DNA of 64,000 nt. Origin: Citrobacter enshiensis. Its GTDB lineage: Bacteria > Pseudomonadota > Gammaproteobacteria > Enterobacterales > Enterobacteriaceae. Shown one piece after another: positions 39,438 through 49,970 of the stretch (positions are counted from its first letter, which is position 1; the number at the start of each line of letters is the position of its first letter). The translations under genes and the position numbers were made by a program. The DNA lies in NCBI RefSeq assembly GCF_029338175.1, contig NZ_CP119862.1, positions 124,001 through 188,000 of the forward strand, written 5' to 3'. A model generated the notes under the pieces. That model was not told where the DNA came from. It saw only the letters and a list, made by a program, of their open reading frames with translations, and did not search any database.

Positions 39438-39996
39438 GAGGTTCTCCCGGATGGCAAAAACAGCCGGTCACATGGTCATTGACCAGTCCGCACGCCTGCA
39501 TAAAGGAGTAGCAGATGGTGGTTCCGACAAACTTGAATCCCCGTTTTTTTAACGCCTTAGAGAGCGCATCGGAAGCGGGGGTGGATGTGGGGATCTCACT
39601 CAGCTCGGCGGCACGCGTCACCTGCGGCGGGTTATCAACAAACGACCAGACAAAATCGGCAAAAGGTTCACCGTTTTGCTCCATGGCAAGGTAAGCCCGG
39701 GCATTGCCGATGATGGCCTGAATTTTTCCACGATGGCGAATGATGCCGGCATCCTGGAGCAGGCGTTCGACGTCCTCTTCCTGCATGGCCGCTACGCGGA
39801 CGGGGTCAAACTGATAAAAATTAGCGCGATAGTTCTCACGCTTTTTCAACACGGTGATCCAGGACAACCCGGCCTGTTGCCCTTCCAGGCAAATCATTTC
39901 GAACAGTTTTTTGCCATTGGTTTCGGGGACGCCCCATTCCTTGTCGTGATAAGCAATGTAAAGGGGATCCTGACTGACCCAGCCGCAACGCTGCAT
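39415..39996 (-). CDS. tag: DNA-3-methyladenine glycosylase I
   Basis: Tag removes N3-methyladenine from alkylated DNA. The protein has 193 residues, slightly longer than the 187 of E. coli. The zinc ligands C4, H17, H175 and C179 and the base-pocket residues E38 and W46 are all present. The helix-hairpin-helix fold is implied by the conserved LLQDAGIIRHRGKIQAIIGNA region. It heads the tag-yiaC operon. Confidence 0.97.
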   Translation of the reverse strand: MQRCGWVSQDPLYIAYHDKEWGVPETNGKKLFEMICLEGQQAGLSWITVLKKRENYRANFYQFDPVRVAAMQEEDVERLLQDAGIIRHRGKIQAIIGNARAYLAMEQNGEPFADFVWSFVDNPPQVTRAAELSEIPTSTPASDALSKALKKRGFKFVGTTICYSFMQACGLVNDHVTGCFCHPGEPHDSRVSE

Positions 39997-40149
39997 ATTC
40001 TTCCTCGCTTTTGACTACCGTAAATATTTCATTCGGCCCGCCTTGACGCGCCAGCTAAAAAGACAATATTTAATACAGGGCTAAGTTGCCCGATATCCTT
40101 CACACAATGACAATAATATCGCCGAATTCGGCTCTTCTCTGGAGTCGCG

Positions 40150-40857
40150 TTGATGATTATAAAAAAATGCAGTGGTCGCCGGGCGTTATGCGTGACGGCG
40201 AGCGTAGTAGTCTGTTCGTTTTACATCAACACAGCTTGTGCCTGGCAACAAGAATATATCGTTGATGCCGTTTCGGGTCATACGACAGAACGTTATACAT
40301 GGGATAGCGATCACCAACCAAGTTATAACGATATTCTGGCAGAACGTATTAGCGCTGCTCAGCATTCGCCTGGGCTGGTGGTCAATCTGGCGGATGAATC
40401 GCCGATGGAGTCGACCAGCGGCATGAGCATGGGCTGGAACATTCCCGTCTCGCAGCGGGTCACAACAGGGCCAATTGCAGCCCTGCATTACGACGGTTCG
40501 ACCACCACGGCGTACAACGAGTTTGGCGACAGCGTGACGACACAAACGCTGACCGATCCCTTGTGGCATGCCAGTGTCAGTACGCTAGGCTGGCGAGTTA
40601 ATTCGCAGTTCGGCGATGTGCGGCCCTGGGCGCAAATTAGCTACAACCAGCAATTCGGGGAGAATATCTGGAAAGCGCAATCGGGGTTAAGCCGTATGAC
40701 GGCAGCAAGTCAGGAGAGTAACTGGCTGGATGTGACCGTGGGCGCGGATATGTTGCTGAACCCTCATATGGCGGCCTATGCGGCGCTCTCGCAGGCGGAA
40801 AATAATACTAATACCAGTGACTATCTTTACACCATGGGGGTAAGCGCCAGATTTTGA
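40150..40857 (+). CDS. yhjY: Autotransporter-beta-domain outer-membrane protein YhjY
   Basis: This 235-residue exported protein has a signal peptide (about 1-31, ending NTACA). Amphipathic beta-strands follow, and the protein ends in VSARF, typical of a C-terminal outer-membrane barrel strand. Place (next to tag) and character fit E. coli YhjY, a short protein made mostly of an autotransporter/lipase-like beta-domain. There is no passenger domain with a catalytic motif. The function is unknown. I am sure of the class, less sure of the name. Confidence 0.78.
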   Translation: MMIIKKCSGRRALCVTASVVVCSFYINTACAWQQEYIVDAVSGHTTERYTWDSDHQPSYNDILAERISAAQHSPGLVVNLADESPMESTSGMSMGWNIPVSQRVTTGPIAALHYDGSTTTAYNEFGDSVTTQTLTDPLWHASVSTLGWRVNSQFGDVRPWAQISYNQQFGENIWKAQSGLSRMTAASQESNWLDVTVGADMLLNPHMAAYAALSQAENNTNTSDYLYTMGVSARF

Positions 40858-40996
40858 TCAATATAGATACGTAATTAAAACAATTTATTCACATGGCGCA
40901 TTCAATATTTACACCGTTCTCAGCGATAGTGTGTACTAACTGACTCAAAAAAATCAGCACGTCGCTTATTTGTCTCGTCATTCATTCCACAATCCA

Positions 40997-41027
40997 GGCA
41001 TTTCATTCCGTTCTGATGGCATTTCAT
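40997..41027 (+). promoter_or_regulatory. YpdB double box upstream of yhjX
   Basis: GGCATTTCAT occurs twice (40997-41006 and 41018-41027) with exactly 11 bases between. This is the direct repeat described for the LytTR regulator YpdB at E. coli yhjX. It lies 83 bp before the yhjX start. Confidence 0.9.
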
Positions 41028-41109
41028 GCCGTTTTTTCCCTGCATAAAAAGCACTTCGTTATTGTGGTCAGCAGTGAATGACTCCATTTGTTTATGCAGG
41101 AAGACGGCC

Positions 41110-42312
41110 ATGAAAAATTCTGATTATCAGCGCACCCGTTGGTTAACGCTTATCGGCACCATCATTACGCAATTTGCGTTAGGTTCTGTTTATACCTGGA
41201 GCCTGTTTAATGGCGCGCTCTCTGAAAAACTGAATGCGCCAGTCAGTCAGGTCGCGTTCTCATTCGGTCTGTTGAGTCTGGGCCTGGCGATCTCTTCTTC
41301 CGTTGCCGGGAAGCTTCAGGAACGTTTTGGCGTGAAACGCGTCACGATGGCGTCCGGGATTATGCTGGGCGTGGGGTTCTTCCTGACCGCCCACTCTGAC
41401 AACCTGATCATGTTGTGGCTGAGTGCCGGTGTGTTGGTCGGCCTGGCGGATGGCGCAGGCTACCTGTTAACCCTCTCCAACTGTGTGAAGTGGTTCCCGG
41501 AGCGCAAAGGTCTGATTTCCGCTTTTGCGATTGGTTCTTATGGGCTGGGCAGCCTTGGCTTCAAATTTATCGATAGCCATCTTCTGGCAAGCGTCGGCCT
41601 GGAAAAGACGTTCATGATTTGGGGCGCTATCGCACTGGTGATGATTGTCTTTGGCGCCACGCTGATGAAAGACGCACCGAATCAGGAAGTTAAAGCGAAA
41701 AATGGCGTAATGGAGAACGACTACACGCTGGCGGAATCCATGCGTAAACCTCAGTACTGGATGCTGGCTGTGATGTTCCTGACGGCTTGCATGAGCGGTT
41801 TGTATGTCATTGGCGTAGCGAAAGATATCGCCCAGGGGCTGGTGCATATGGACATCGCGACGGCGGCAAATGCGGTGACCGTCATCTCTATCGCCAACCT
41901 GTCTGGTCGTCTGGTGCTGGGCATCCTGTCTGACAAAATGTCCCGTATCCGGGTTATCACGATGGGTCAGGTCATTTCACTGGTTGGCATGGCGGCCCTG
42001 CTTTTCGCCCCGCTGAATGAGGTGACGTTCTTTGCGGCCATCGCCTGTGTCGCGTTCAACTTTGGCGGCACAATCACGGTGTACCCATCGCTGGTCAGCG
42101 AGTTCTTCGGCCTGAATAATCTGGCGAAAAACTACGGTGTCATTTACCTGGGCTTTGGTATCGGCAGTATCTGTGGTTCGCTGATTGCGTCCCTGTTCGG
42201 TGGGTTTTACGTCACCTTCTGCGTTATCTTCGCGTTGTTGATTATCTCTCTGGCGCTCTCCACGACGATTCGCCAGCCGAAACAAGAAAGACTCGAAGCG
42301 GTGCATGCGTAA
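41110..42312 (+). CDS. yhjX: MFS transporter YhjX (pyruvate-related)
   Basis: This 400-residue major-facilitator protein of the oxalate/formate antiporter family has 12 membrane segments. It starts MKNSDYQRTRWLTLIGTIITQFALG at 41110. It is very close to E. coli YhjX, the sole strong target of the pyruvate-responsive YpdA/YpdB system and a probable pyruvate transporter. The MFS loop GKLQERFGVKRV and the second-half copy GRLVLGILSDKMSRIRVI are visible. A strong terminator follows. Confidence 0.96.
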   Translation: MKNSDYQRTRWLTLIGTIITQFALGSVYTWSLFNGALSEKLNAPVSQVAFSFGLLSLGLAISSSVAGKLQERFGVKRVTMASGIMLGVGFFLTAHSDNLIMLWLSAGVLVGLADGAGYLLTLSNCVKWFPERKGLISAFAIGSYGLGSLGFKFIDSHLLASVGLEKTFMIWGAIALVMIVFGATLMKDAPNQEVKAKNGVMENDYTLAESMRKPQYWMLAVMFLTACMSGLYVIGVAKDIAQGLVHMDIATAANAVTVISIANLSGRLVLGILSDKMSRIRVITMGQVISLVGMAALLFAPLNEVTFFAAIACVAFNFGGTITVYPSLVSEFFGLNNLAKNYGVIYLGFGIGSICGSLIASLFGGFYVTFCVIFALLIISLALSTTIRQPKQERLEAVHA

Positions 42313-42338
42313 CCCTGTTGCCTGATACACACGTTGAG

Positions 42339-42368
42339 AAAGGCCAGTGCAATGACTGGCCTTTTTTC
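42339..42368 (+). terminator. Terminator after yhjX
   Basis: AAAGGCCAGT / ACTGGCCTTT stem with a T6 tail. Confidence 0.9.
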
Positions 42369-42590
42369 GTATTCTCTGTCTGCCGTCACTGACAATTTCT
42401 ACATTGATTCTTGCATTTTTGTAAATCTATGCTGTGATCACACTCTTTGTAGACACTTTTCCCTCTTCTTGTGGTCTACTTAGCCGCGCTTGTAGATTTT
42501 CCTTATACAGCTACTTCCGCAATTTCACCTGTCCGGTCTGTTTGACCGTTGCGCAGGCAGTTTTAATCCTGACTCCCAGGGCTTGTTTGC

Positions 42591-44282
42591 ATGAGATACA
42601 TTAAGTCGATAACGCAGCAAAGGCTCAGCTTCTTGCTTGCGCTTTATATCGGTCTGTTTATGAATTGTGCCGTATTTTACCGTCGCTTCGGTGGCTACGC
42701 GCATGAATTTACCGTCTGGAAAGGACTCTCTGCGGCTGTCGAGTTGGCGGGTACTGTTCTCGTCACGTTCTTTTTACTTCGCATTCTCTCGCTGTTTGGC
42801 CGACGAGCCTGGCGTGTACTCACCACGCTGGTCGTGCTCTTTTCCGCCGGCGCCAGTTATTACATGACCTTCCTGAATGTGGTCATCGGCTACGGCATTG
42901 TGGCTTCTGTCATGACCACCGATATTGATTTATCGAAAGAGGTTGTGGGCCTGCATTTCATTCTATGGTTAGTGGCGGTGAGCATCCTGCCGCTGTTCTT
43001 TATCTGGAGCAACCGCTGCCGCTACACGCTACTGCGTCAGTTGCGCACGCCGGGTCTGCGCGTTCGCAGCGTGGCCGTTGTCGTGCTTTCCGGGCTGATG
43101 GTCTGGGCGCCGATTCGTTTGCTTGACGTACAGCAGAAGAAAGTTGAGCGGGCTACGGGGATCGATTTACCCAGTTATGGCGGCGTGGTGGCAAACTCTT
43201 ACCTGCCATCAAACTGGCTATCCGCGTTGGGTTTATACGCCTGGGCGCAGGTGGATGAATCCTCCGATAATCATTCGTTAATGAACCCTGCCAAGAAATT
43301 CACCTATGTTGCGCCAAAAGACATTGATGACACGTATGTGGTGTTCATCATTGGTGAAACGACGCGCTGGGATCACATGGGTATTTTCGGCTATGAACGA
43401 AATACCACGCCGAAGCTGGCTCAGGAGAAAAACCTGGCGGCATTCCGTGGTTACTCATGCGACACCGCGACAAAACTCTCTCTGCGTTGCATGTTCGTGC
43501 GTCAGGGCGGGGCGGAAGATAACCCGCAACGTACGTTGAAAGAGCAAAACATTTTTGCGGTGCTTAAGCAGCTAGGCTTCAGCTCAGATCTGTATGCGAT
43601 GCAGAGTGAGATGTGGTTCTACAGCAACACGATGGCCGATAATATCGCCTATCGTGAGCAGATTGGCGCCGAGCCACGCAACCGTGGCAAGACTGTCGAT
43701 GACATGCTGTTGGTTGAGGAAATGCAGCAGTCATTAAAGCGCAATACTGACGGTAAGCATTTGATTATTTTGCATACCAAAGGGTCGCACTTTAACTACA
43801 CCCAGCGCTATCCGCGTAGCTATGCGCAATGGACGCCGGAGTGTGTTGGGGTGGATAACGGTTGTACCAGAGCCCAGATGATCAACTCTTACGATAACTC
43901 GGTGACTTACGTCGACCATTTTATTACCAGCGTTTTTGACCAGTTGCGCGATAAGAAAGCCATTGTGTTCTACGCAGCGGATCACGGTGAGTCGATCAAC
44001 GAGCGTGAGCATCTGCACGGTACGCCGCGTAATATGGCGCCGCCAGAGCAGTTCCGCGTACCCATGATGGTCTGGATGTCCGACAAGTATCTTGAGAATC
44101 CGCAACATGCGCAGATGTTTGCTCAGTTGAAGCAGGAAGCCGAAATGAAGGTGCCGCGTCGTCATGTTGAACTCTACGACACCATTATGGGTTGCCTCGG
44201 CTTTACCTCGCCAGATGGCGGAATCAATGAGAACAGTAACTGGTGTCGTATTCCTGAAGCGGGGAAAGCCGCAGCTAACTAA
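42591..44282 (+). CDS. eptB: Kdo2-lipid A phosphoethanolamine 7''-transferase EptB
   Basis: EptB adds phosphoethanolamine to the outer Kdo of LPS. The protein has 563 residues, equal to E. coli. Four to five N-terminal membrane helices (to about 180) are followed by a periplasmic alkaline-phosphatase-like domain. By comparison with MCR/EptA enzymes, the metal and nucleophile set includes E256 (IGETTR), T294 in [11 protein letters not shown] and the late DHGES motif; C290 and C300 should pair. In E. coli it is controlled by RpoE and by the sRNA MgrR; I did not locate those sites. Confidence 0.96.
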   Translation: MRYIKSITQQRLSFLLALYIGLFMNCAVFYRRFGGYAHEFTVWKGLSAAVELAGTVLVTFFLLRILSLFGRRAWRVLTTLVVLFSAGASYYMTFLNVVIGYGIVASVMTTDIDLSKEVVGLHFILWLVAVSILPLFFIWSNRCRYTLLRQLRTPGLRVRSVAVVVLSGLMVWAPIRLLDVQQKKVERATGIDLPSYGGVVANSYLPSNWLSALGLYAWAQVDESSDNHSLMNPAKKFTYVAPKDIDDTYVVFIIGETTRWDHMGIFGYERNTTPKLAQEKNLAAFRGYSCDTATKLSLRCMFVRQGGAEDNPQRTLKEQNIFAVLKQLGFSSDLYAMQSEMWFYSNTMADNIAYREQIGAEPRNRGKTVDDMLLVEEMQQSLKRNTDGKHLIILHTKGSHFNYTQRYPRSYAQWTPECVGVDNGCTRAQMINSYDNSVTYVDHFITSVFDQLRDKKAIVFYAADHGESINEREHLHGTPRNMAPPEQFRVPMMVWMSDKYLENPQHAQMFAQLKQEAEMKVPRRHVELYDTIMGCLGFTSPDGGINENSNWCRIPEAGKAAAN

Positions 44283-44373
44283 TCGCGCTGCTGACTTTCT
44301 CGCCGTTTAGAGGACATTTTGATACTAAGGGATTGACGGGCGCGTACCCCAGCAGTAATATGCGCCCCGCATT

Positions 44374-44450
<77 letters not shown>

Positions 44451-44458
44451 AATTTAAA

Positions 44459-44484
44459 AAGCCTGCTCTTGAGCAGGCTTTTTT
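44459..44484 (+). terminator. Terminator after proK
   Basis: AAGCCTGCTC / GAGCAGGCTT stem followed by TTTTGC. Confidence 0.9.
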
Positions 44485-44503
44485 GCATTCGTAGGCCTGA
44501 TAA

Positions 44504-44682
44504 GCGAAGCGCCATCAGGCAAAAACACCGCATCATACCCGGCATTGCCGGATGGCGGCGTAAGCGCCTTATCCGGCCTACGGGCGAAGTGCCATCAGGC
44601 AAAAACACCGCATCATACCCGGCATTGCCGGATGGCGGCGCAAGCGCCTTATCCGGCCTGGGGGCGAAGCGCCACCAGGCAA
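44504..44682. repeat. Tandem BIME with 80-bp period
   Basis: Two nearly identical 80-bp units (44504-44583 and 44584-44663) and a partial third (to 44682) are each built of a GCGAAGCGCCATCAGGC half and a GCCGGATGGCGGCG...CGCCTTATCCGGC REP half. The units differ at only a few bases. This is a BIME array that grew by recent duplication. Confidence 0.85.
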
Positions 44683-45275
44683 TTTGCACGCCTAATCCCA
44701 CCTGTGACTGATCTGCACCACTGCGACCAAAAACGCGCCCCAATTCTCACTGTGTGTTAACGATTTTGTGACATATTCCATTGTCTTTTTTGATATGTGC
44801 TTGAATCTTTTTTGGGCGTTACTTATGACTGAACCCAGCATTTTCCGCTGTGCGCTTTAACGTTCATGATATTAATCGCTCAGATATGCAGCATCTCGTC
44901 AGAAATTTTTCATAATATGCACAAACGTTAACCACCAAATGTTGCGAAGTATGAAGAGATTAATTCTGGTGTTGCCCGCGTAGCACAAATTTCTCTGCTG
45001 AAAATAGTGGTTCGAAGTTTTTTTAATCTTTGTTTGTGAATTCTCACCATTGTTGTAAATCGTGGTTACCTGTATTGACGTTTTCACATTCTGTTGACAG
45101 ATTGTAGGGCATGAGGGGCATTTCATGGAGAATCCGCACTGCAACTCAGTCGTTTATGTGAACGGAATCCCCATCCTCTTAACGCCGACCCGGCCGGGTA
45201 AAAAACAAAAAAGGCCAGGCGGTGCAGCCCACTGCAAAGGGTAAAACAACAAAACATCACAATTGGAGCAGAAGA
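44683..45275 (+). promoter_or_regulatory. Long upstream region and leader of dppA
   Basis: About 590 bp hold no recognised gene. A -35-like TTGACG lies at 45075-45080, about 200 bp before dppA, with only a poor -10 after it. The last 40 bases before the ribosome site are C/A-rich (AAAACAACAAAACATCACAA), the type of target bound by the sRNA GcvB, which represses dppA in enterobacteria. No other element is clear. Confidence 0.5.
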
Positions 45276-46883
45276 ATGAGTATTTCCTTGAAGAAGTCAG
45301 GGATGCTGAAGCTTGGTCTGAGCCTTGTGGCTATGACTGTCGCAGCAAGTGTACAGGCTAAAACTCTGGTTTATTGTTCAGAAGGATCTCCTGAAGGGTT
45401 CAACCCGCAGTTGTTCACCTCTGGCACAACCTATGACGCCAGCTCAGTGCCTATCTATAACCGCCTGGTAGAATTTAAAATCGGTACTACCGAAGTCATT
45501 CCTGGTCTTGCTGAGAAGTGGGAAGTCAGCGAAGACGGTAAAACCTATACCTTCCATCTGCGCAAAGGCGTGAAGTGGCAGGACAACAAAGAATTTAAAC
45601 CGACGCGTGACTTTAATGCTGACGACGTCGTGTTCTCCTTCGATCGTCAGAAAAATGCGCAGAACCCGTACCACAAAGTCTCTGGCGGTAGCTATGAATA
45701 CTTTGAAGGGATGGGGCTGCCTGACCTGATTAGCGAAGTGAAGAAGGTCGACGACAGCACCGTTCAGTTCGTGCTGACGCGTCCGGAAGCGCCGTTCCTT
45801 GCTGACCTGGCAATGGACTTCGCCTCTATTCTTTCCAAAGAATATGCAGACAACATGCTGAAAGCCGGTTCGCCGGAAAAAGTCGACCTGAACCCCATCG
45901 GTACCGGTCCGTTCCAGCTGCTGCAGTACCAGAAAGACTCCCGTATTCTCTACAAAGCGTTCCCGGGCTACTGGGGTACTAAACCACAGATCGATCGTCT
46001 GGTTTTCTCCATTACGCCTGATGCCTCTGTGCGTTACGCCAAACTGCAGAAGAACGAATGCCAGGTGATGCCGTACCCGAATCCGGCGGACATCGCGCGC
46101 ATGAAGCAGGACAAAACCATCAACCTGATGGAGCAGGCGGGTCTGAACGTTGGCTATCTCTCCTTCAACACCGAGAAGAAACCGTTCGATGACGTTAAAG
46201 TCCGTCAGGCGCTGACGTACGCGGTAAACAAAGAAGCGATCATCAAAGCCGTTTATCAGGGTGCTGGCGTTGCGGCGAAGAACCTGATCCCGCCAACCAT
46301 GTGGGGCTATAACGACGACGTTAAAGACTACAGCTACGATCCTGAGAAAGCGAAAGCGCTGCTGAAAGAAGCCGGTCAGGATAAAGGCTTTACCGTTGAG
46401 TTGTGGGCAATGCCAGTACAGCGTCCATACAACCCGAACGCTCGCCGTATGGCTGAGATGGTTCAGGCCGACTGGGCGAAGATTGGCGTTCAGGCCAAGA
46501 TCGTGACCTACGAGTGGGGCGAGTATCTGAAACGCGCCAAAGCGGGTGAACACCAGGCCGTTATGATGGGCTGGACCGGCGACAACGGGGATCCGGATAA
46601 CTTCTTCGCCACCCTGTTCAGCTGCGCGGCGGCGAAAGACGGTTCCAACTACTCTCGCTGGTGCTACAAGCCGTTTGAAGACCTGATTCAGCCGGCACGC
46701 GCGACCGACGACCACAACAAGCGTATTGAGCTCTACAAGCAGGCTCAGGTGGTGATGCATGACCAGGCGCCTGCGCTGATCGTTGCTCACTCAACGGTGT
46801 ACGAGCCAGTACGTAAAGAAGTTAAAGGCTATGTGGTTGATCCATTAGGGAAACACCACTTCGAAAACGTCTCTATCGAATAA
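45276..46883 (+). CDS. dppA: Dipeptide-binding protein DppA
   Basis: The precursor has 535 residues, equal to E. coli DppA. The signal peptide of 28 residues ends SVQA before KTLVYCSEGSPEG. It is a family-5 solute-binding protein that delivers dipeptides (and haem or 5-aminolevulinate in E. coli) to DppBCDF, and serves as chemoreceptor partner of Tap. GGAG precedes the ATG. The 161-bp gap to dppB has two hairpins that probably allow a higher dppA level. Confidence 0.97.
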   Translation: MSISLKKSGMLKLGLSLVAMTVAASVQAKTLVYCSEGSPEGFNPQLFTSGTTYDASSVPIYNRLVEFKIGTTEVIPGLAEKWEVSEDGKTYTFHLRKGVKWQDNKEFKPTRDFNADDVVFSFDRQKNAQNPYHKVSGGSYEYFEGMGLPDLISEVKKVDDSTVQFVLTRPEAPFLADLAMDFASILSKEYADNMLKAGSPEKVDLNPIGTGPFQLLQYQKDSRILYKAFPGYWGTKPQIDRLVFSITPDASVRYAKLQKNECQVMPYPNPADIARMKQDKTINLMEQAGLNVGYLSFNTEKKPFDDVKVRQALTYAVNKEAIIKAVYQGAGVAAKNLIPPTMWGYNDDVKDYSYDPEKAKALLKEAGQDKGFTVELWAMPVQRPYNPNARRMAEMVQADWAKIGVQAKIVTYEWGEYLKRAKAGEHQAVMMGWTGDNGDPDNFFATLFSCAAAKDGSNYSRWCYKPFEDLIQPARATDDHNKRIELYKQAQVVMHDQAPALIVAHSTVYEPVRKEVKGYVVDPLGKHHFENVSIE

Positions 46884-46902
46884 TTAAAAGCAACGCCGGG
46901 AT

Positions 46903-46983
46903 GCGCTACGCACCGTTAAGTCGGTCCGCGTAGCGCCACCTGGCAGTAATGCTTTATCCCCTTCTTGCATGAGGAGGGGATAA
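46903..46983 (+). other. Two intercistronic hairpins between dppA and dppB
   Basis: The first stem is GCGCTACGC / GCGTAGCGC (46903-46911 with 46928-46936). The second is TTATCCCCT / AGGGGATAA (46954-46962 with 46975-46983). Both are perfect 9-bp stems without a T tract. Such structures shield the upstream mRNA and reduce read-through. Confidence 0.65.
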
Positions 46984-47044
46984 GATTTGTGAGCAATACA
47001 GACCCACGGTTCCAGGCCGTGTGTCATTAGAGAGAATCCGGGTT

Positions 47045-48064
47045 ATGTTGCAGTTCATTCTCCGACGTTTGGGACTCGTCATCCCCACGTTTATCGGTAT
47101 CACTCTTCTCACCTTTGCCTTCGTTCATATGATCCCCGGCGATCCGGTGATGATCATGGCGGGTGAGCGTGGTATCTCCCCTGAGCGTCACGCTCAATTG
47201 CTGGCAGAACTCGGTCTTGATAAACCGATGTGGCAGCAGTACCTCCATTACATTTGGGGGGTTATGCATGGTGATTTAGGCATCTCGCTGAAAAGCCGCT
47301 TACCGGTGTGGGAAGAGTTCGTCCCTCGCTTTAAAGCGACGCTGGAGCTGGGCGTCTGCGCCATGATTTTCGCTACTGCGGTCGGGATTCCGGTCGGGGT
47401 ACTCGCCGCCGTTAAGCGCGGTTCCATTTTCGATCACACCGCCGTTGGCCTTGCGCTGACCGGTTATTCCATGCCTATCTTTTGGTGGGGCATGATGCTG
47501 ATTATGTTGGTCTCCGTGCAGTGGAACCTGACGCCGGTTTCCGGGCGGGTGAGCGACATGGTGTTCCTTGATGATACCAACCCGCTGACCGGTTTTATGC
47601 TGATCGACACCGCGATCTGGGGTGAAGAGGGCAACTTTATCGATGCCGTGGCGCATATGATTCTGCCTGCGATGGTGCTTGGCACCATCCCGCTGGCGGT
47701 GATTGTGCGTATGACGCGTTCCTCGATGCTGGAAGTGCTGGGCGAGGATTACATTCGTACCGCGCGCGCCAAAGGACTCACCAGGATGCGCGTGATCGTC
47801 ATTCACGCTCTGCGTAACGCAATGCTGCCTGTCGTGACGGTGATTGGTTTGCAGGTGGGGACGCTGCTGGCAGGGGCGATTCTGACCGAAACCATCTTCT
47901 CGTGGCCTGGACTTGGGCGCTGGCTGATTGATGCGCTGCAACGTCGTGATTATCCGGTGGTACAAGGCGGAGTGTTACTGGTGGCGACGATGATTATTCT
48001 CGTCAACCTGCTGGTCGATCTGCTGTACGGCGTGGTGAACCCGCGTATTCGTCATAAGAAGTAA
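47045..48064 (+). CDS. dppB: Dipeptide ABC transporter permease DppB
   Basis: This 339-residue permease has six membrane segments and the EAA-type loop (GEDYIRTARAKGLTRMRVIV) that docks the ATPases. The ATG at 47045 gives the E. coli length and sequence; an in-frame start at 47021 is upstream. It pairs with DppC and is followed 9 bases later by dppC. Confidence 0.96.
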   Translation: MLQFILRRLGLVIPTFIGITLLTFAFVHMIPGDPVMIMAGERGISPERHAQLLAELGLDKPMWQQYLHYIWGVMHGDLGISLKSRLPVWEEFVPRFKATLELGVCAMIFATAVGIPVGVLAAVKRGSIFDHTAVGLALTGYSMPIFWWGMMLIMLVSVQWNLTPVSGRVSDMVFLDDTNPLTGFMLIDTAIWGEEGNFIDAVAHMILPAMVLGTIPLAVIVRMTRSSMLEVLGEDYIRTARAKGLTRMRVIVIHALRNAMLPVVTVIGLQVGTLLAGAILTETIFSWPGLGRWLIDALQRRDYPVVQGGVLLVATMIILVNLLVDLLYGVVNPRIRHKK

Positions 48065-48073
48065 GGGGCCATC

Positions 48074-48976
48074 ATGTCACAGGTTACTGAAAATAAAGTT
48101 ATTACTGCACCGGTGCCGATGACCCCGATGCAGGAGTTCTGGCACTATTTTAAACGCAACAAGGGTGCCGTTGTGGGTCTGGCGTATGTCGTCATCATGA
48201 TCCTGATTGCGGCCTTTGCAAACTTTCTCTCCCCCTATAATCCGGCAGATCAGTTCCGTGATGTGCTGCTGGCGCCGCCTGCATGGCAGGAAGGCGGCAC
48301 GATGGCGCACCTGCTGGGGACCGACGATGTGGGCCGTGATGTGCTGTCGCGTCTGATGTACGGCGCGCGTTTATCGCTGCTGGTCGGCTGTCTGGTGGTG
48401 GTGTTGTCGCTGATCATGGGTGTCGTGCTGGGACTGGTGGCGGGTTACTTCGGCGGTATCGTTGATAACATCATTATGCGCGTGGTCGACATCATGCTGG
48501 CCTTGCCAAGCCTGCTGCTGGCGTTGGTATTGGTGGCGATTTTTGGTCCCTCAATTGGTAACGCCGCACTGGCGCTGACGTTCGTGGCGCTGCCGCACTA
48601 CGTTCGTTTAACGCGTGCCGCGGTGCTGGTCGAGGTGAGCCGCGATTACGTCACCGCTTCCCGCGTAGCGGGCGCTGGCGCGATGCGTCAGATGTTCGTC
48701 AATATTTTCCCTAACTGCCTTGCGCCGCTGATCGTTCAGGCGTCGCTCGGTTTTTCTAACGCCATTCTCGATATGGCCGCCCTTGGCTTCCTGGGTATGG
48801 GCGCGCAGCCGCCGACGCCGGAGTGGGGCACCATGCTCTCCGACGTGTTGCAGTTCGCGCAAAGTGCCTGGTGGGTCGTGACCTTCCCGGGTCTGGCGAT
48901 CCTGCTGACGGTGCTGGCATTTAACCTGATGGGTGACGGTCTGCGTGACGCGCTCGATCCCAAACTGAAGCAGTAA
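48074..48976 (+). CDS. dppC: Dipeptide ABC transporter permease DppC
   Basis: This 300-residue permease is equal in length to E. coli DppC, with an N-terminal OppC-type extension ([24 protein letters not shown]) and the loop [20 protein letters not shown]. It forms the channel with DppB. It ends 10 bases before dppD. Confidence 0.96.
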   Translation: MSQVTENKVITAPVPMTPMQEFWHYFKRNKGAVVGLAYVVIMILIAAFANFLSPYNPADQFRDVLLAPPAWQEGGTMAHLLGTDDVGRDVLSRLMYGARLSLLVGCLVVVLSLIMGVVLGLVAGYFGGIVDNIIMRVVDIMLALPSLLLALVLVAIFGPSIGNAALALTFVALPHYVRLTRAAVLVEVSRDYVTASRVAGAGAMRQMFVNIFPNCLAPLIVQASLGFSNAILDMAALGFLGMGAQPPTPEWGTMLSDVLQFAQSAWWVVTFPGLAILLTVLAFNLMGDGLRDALDPKLKQ

Positions 48977-48986
48977 GAGGTTCGAG

Positions 48987-49970
48987 ATGGCGTTATTAAA
49001 TGTAGACAAATTATCGGTGCACTTCGGAGACGTTGGCACTGAGTTTCGCGCCGTAGACCGTATCAGCTATAGCGTAAATCAGGGCGAAGTGGTCGGCATT
49101 GTGGGCGAATCCGGCTCGGGTAAATCGGTCAGCTCGCTGGCGATCATGGGACTGATTGATTATCCCGGTCGGGTGATGGCGGAAAAGCTGGAGTTTAATG
49201 GCCAGGATCTGAAGCGTATCTCTGAGAAAGAGCGCCGCAATCTGGTCGGCGCCGAAGTGGCGATGATTTTCCAGGACCCGATGACCAGCCTTAACCCTTG
49301 TTATACCGTGGGTTTCCAGATTATGGAGGCCATCAAGGTGCATCAGGGTGGCAACAAGAAAACCCGTATTCAGCGGGCCATTGACCTGCTGACGCTGGTG
49401 GGTATTCCCGATCCGGCCTCGCGTCTGGATGTCTATCCGCATCAGTTGTCTGGTGGGATGAGCCAGCGTGTGATGATTGCGATGGCCATCGCCTGTCGGC
49501 CGAAGCTGCTGATTGCCGATGAACCGACCACCGCGCTGGATGTGACTATCCAGGCGCAAATCATCGAACTGCTGCTGGAACTGCAGCAGAAAGAGAACAT
49601 GGCGTTGGTATTGATTACCCATGACCTCGCGCTGGTGGCGGAGGCTGCGCACAAAATCATTGTGATGTATGCCGGTCAGGTGGTGGAAACGGGCAATGCG
49701 CATGATATCTTCCGCGCCCCGCGACATCCGTATACTCAGGCGCTGTTACGCGCGTTGCCTGAATTTGCGCAGGACAAGGCGCGGCTGGCCTCGCTGCCGG
49801 GCGTGGTGCCGGGGAAATATGACCGCCCGAACGGCTGTCTGCTGAATCCTCGCTGCCCGTATGCGACGGACAAATGCCGTAGCGAAGAGCCGGAACTGAT
49901 GCAACTGGGTGAAGGTCGCCAGTCGAAATGCCACTACCCACTCGATGATGCCGGGAGGCCAACACTATGA
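48987..49970 (+). CDS. dppD: Dipeptide ABC transporter ATPase DppD
   Basis: This 327-residue ATPase has Walker A GESGSGKS, signature [14 protein letters not shown] and Walker [13 protein letters not shown]. The C-terminal oligopeptide-transporter extension with [16 protein letters not shown] cysteines may hold an iron-sulfur cluster, as seen in Dpp/Opp ATPases. Its stop overlaps the dppF start by four bases (ATGA). Confidence 0.96.
   Translation: MALLNVDKLSVHFGDVGTEFRAVDRISYSVNQGEVVGIVGESGSGKSVSSLAIMGLIDYPGRVMAEKLEFNGQDLKRISEKERRNLVGAEVAMIFQDPMTSLNPCYTVGFQIMEAIKVHQGGNKKTRIQRAIDLLTLVGIPDPASRLDVYPHQLSGGMSQRVMIAMAIACRPKLLIADEPTTALDVTIQAQIIELLLELQQKENMALVLITHDLALVAEAAHKIIVMYAGQVVETGNAHDIFRAPRHPYTQALLRALPEFAQDKARLASLPGVVPGKYDRPNGCLLNPRCPYATDKCRSEEPELMQLGEGRQSKCHYPLDDAGRPTL

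Noticed and set aside
44504-44682. Possible CRISPR-like repeat array
   Set aside because: The 80-bp period and REP palindromes make it a BIME; there are no unique spacers and no cas genes.
45075-45104. Firm dppA promoter call
   Set aside because: TTGACG is a fair -35 but no good -10 lies at 16-18 bases; listed only as part of the leader region.
45444-46790. 448-codon open frame antisense to dppA
   Set aside because: It mirrors the codon pattern of dppA, has no family resemblance and no ribosome site; a shadow of a highly expressed gene.
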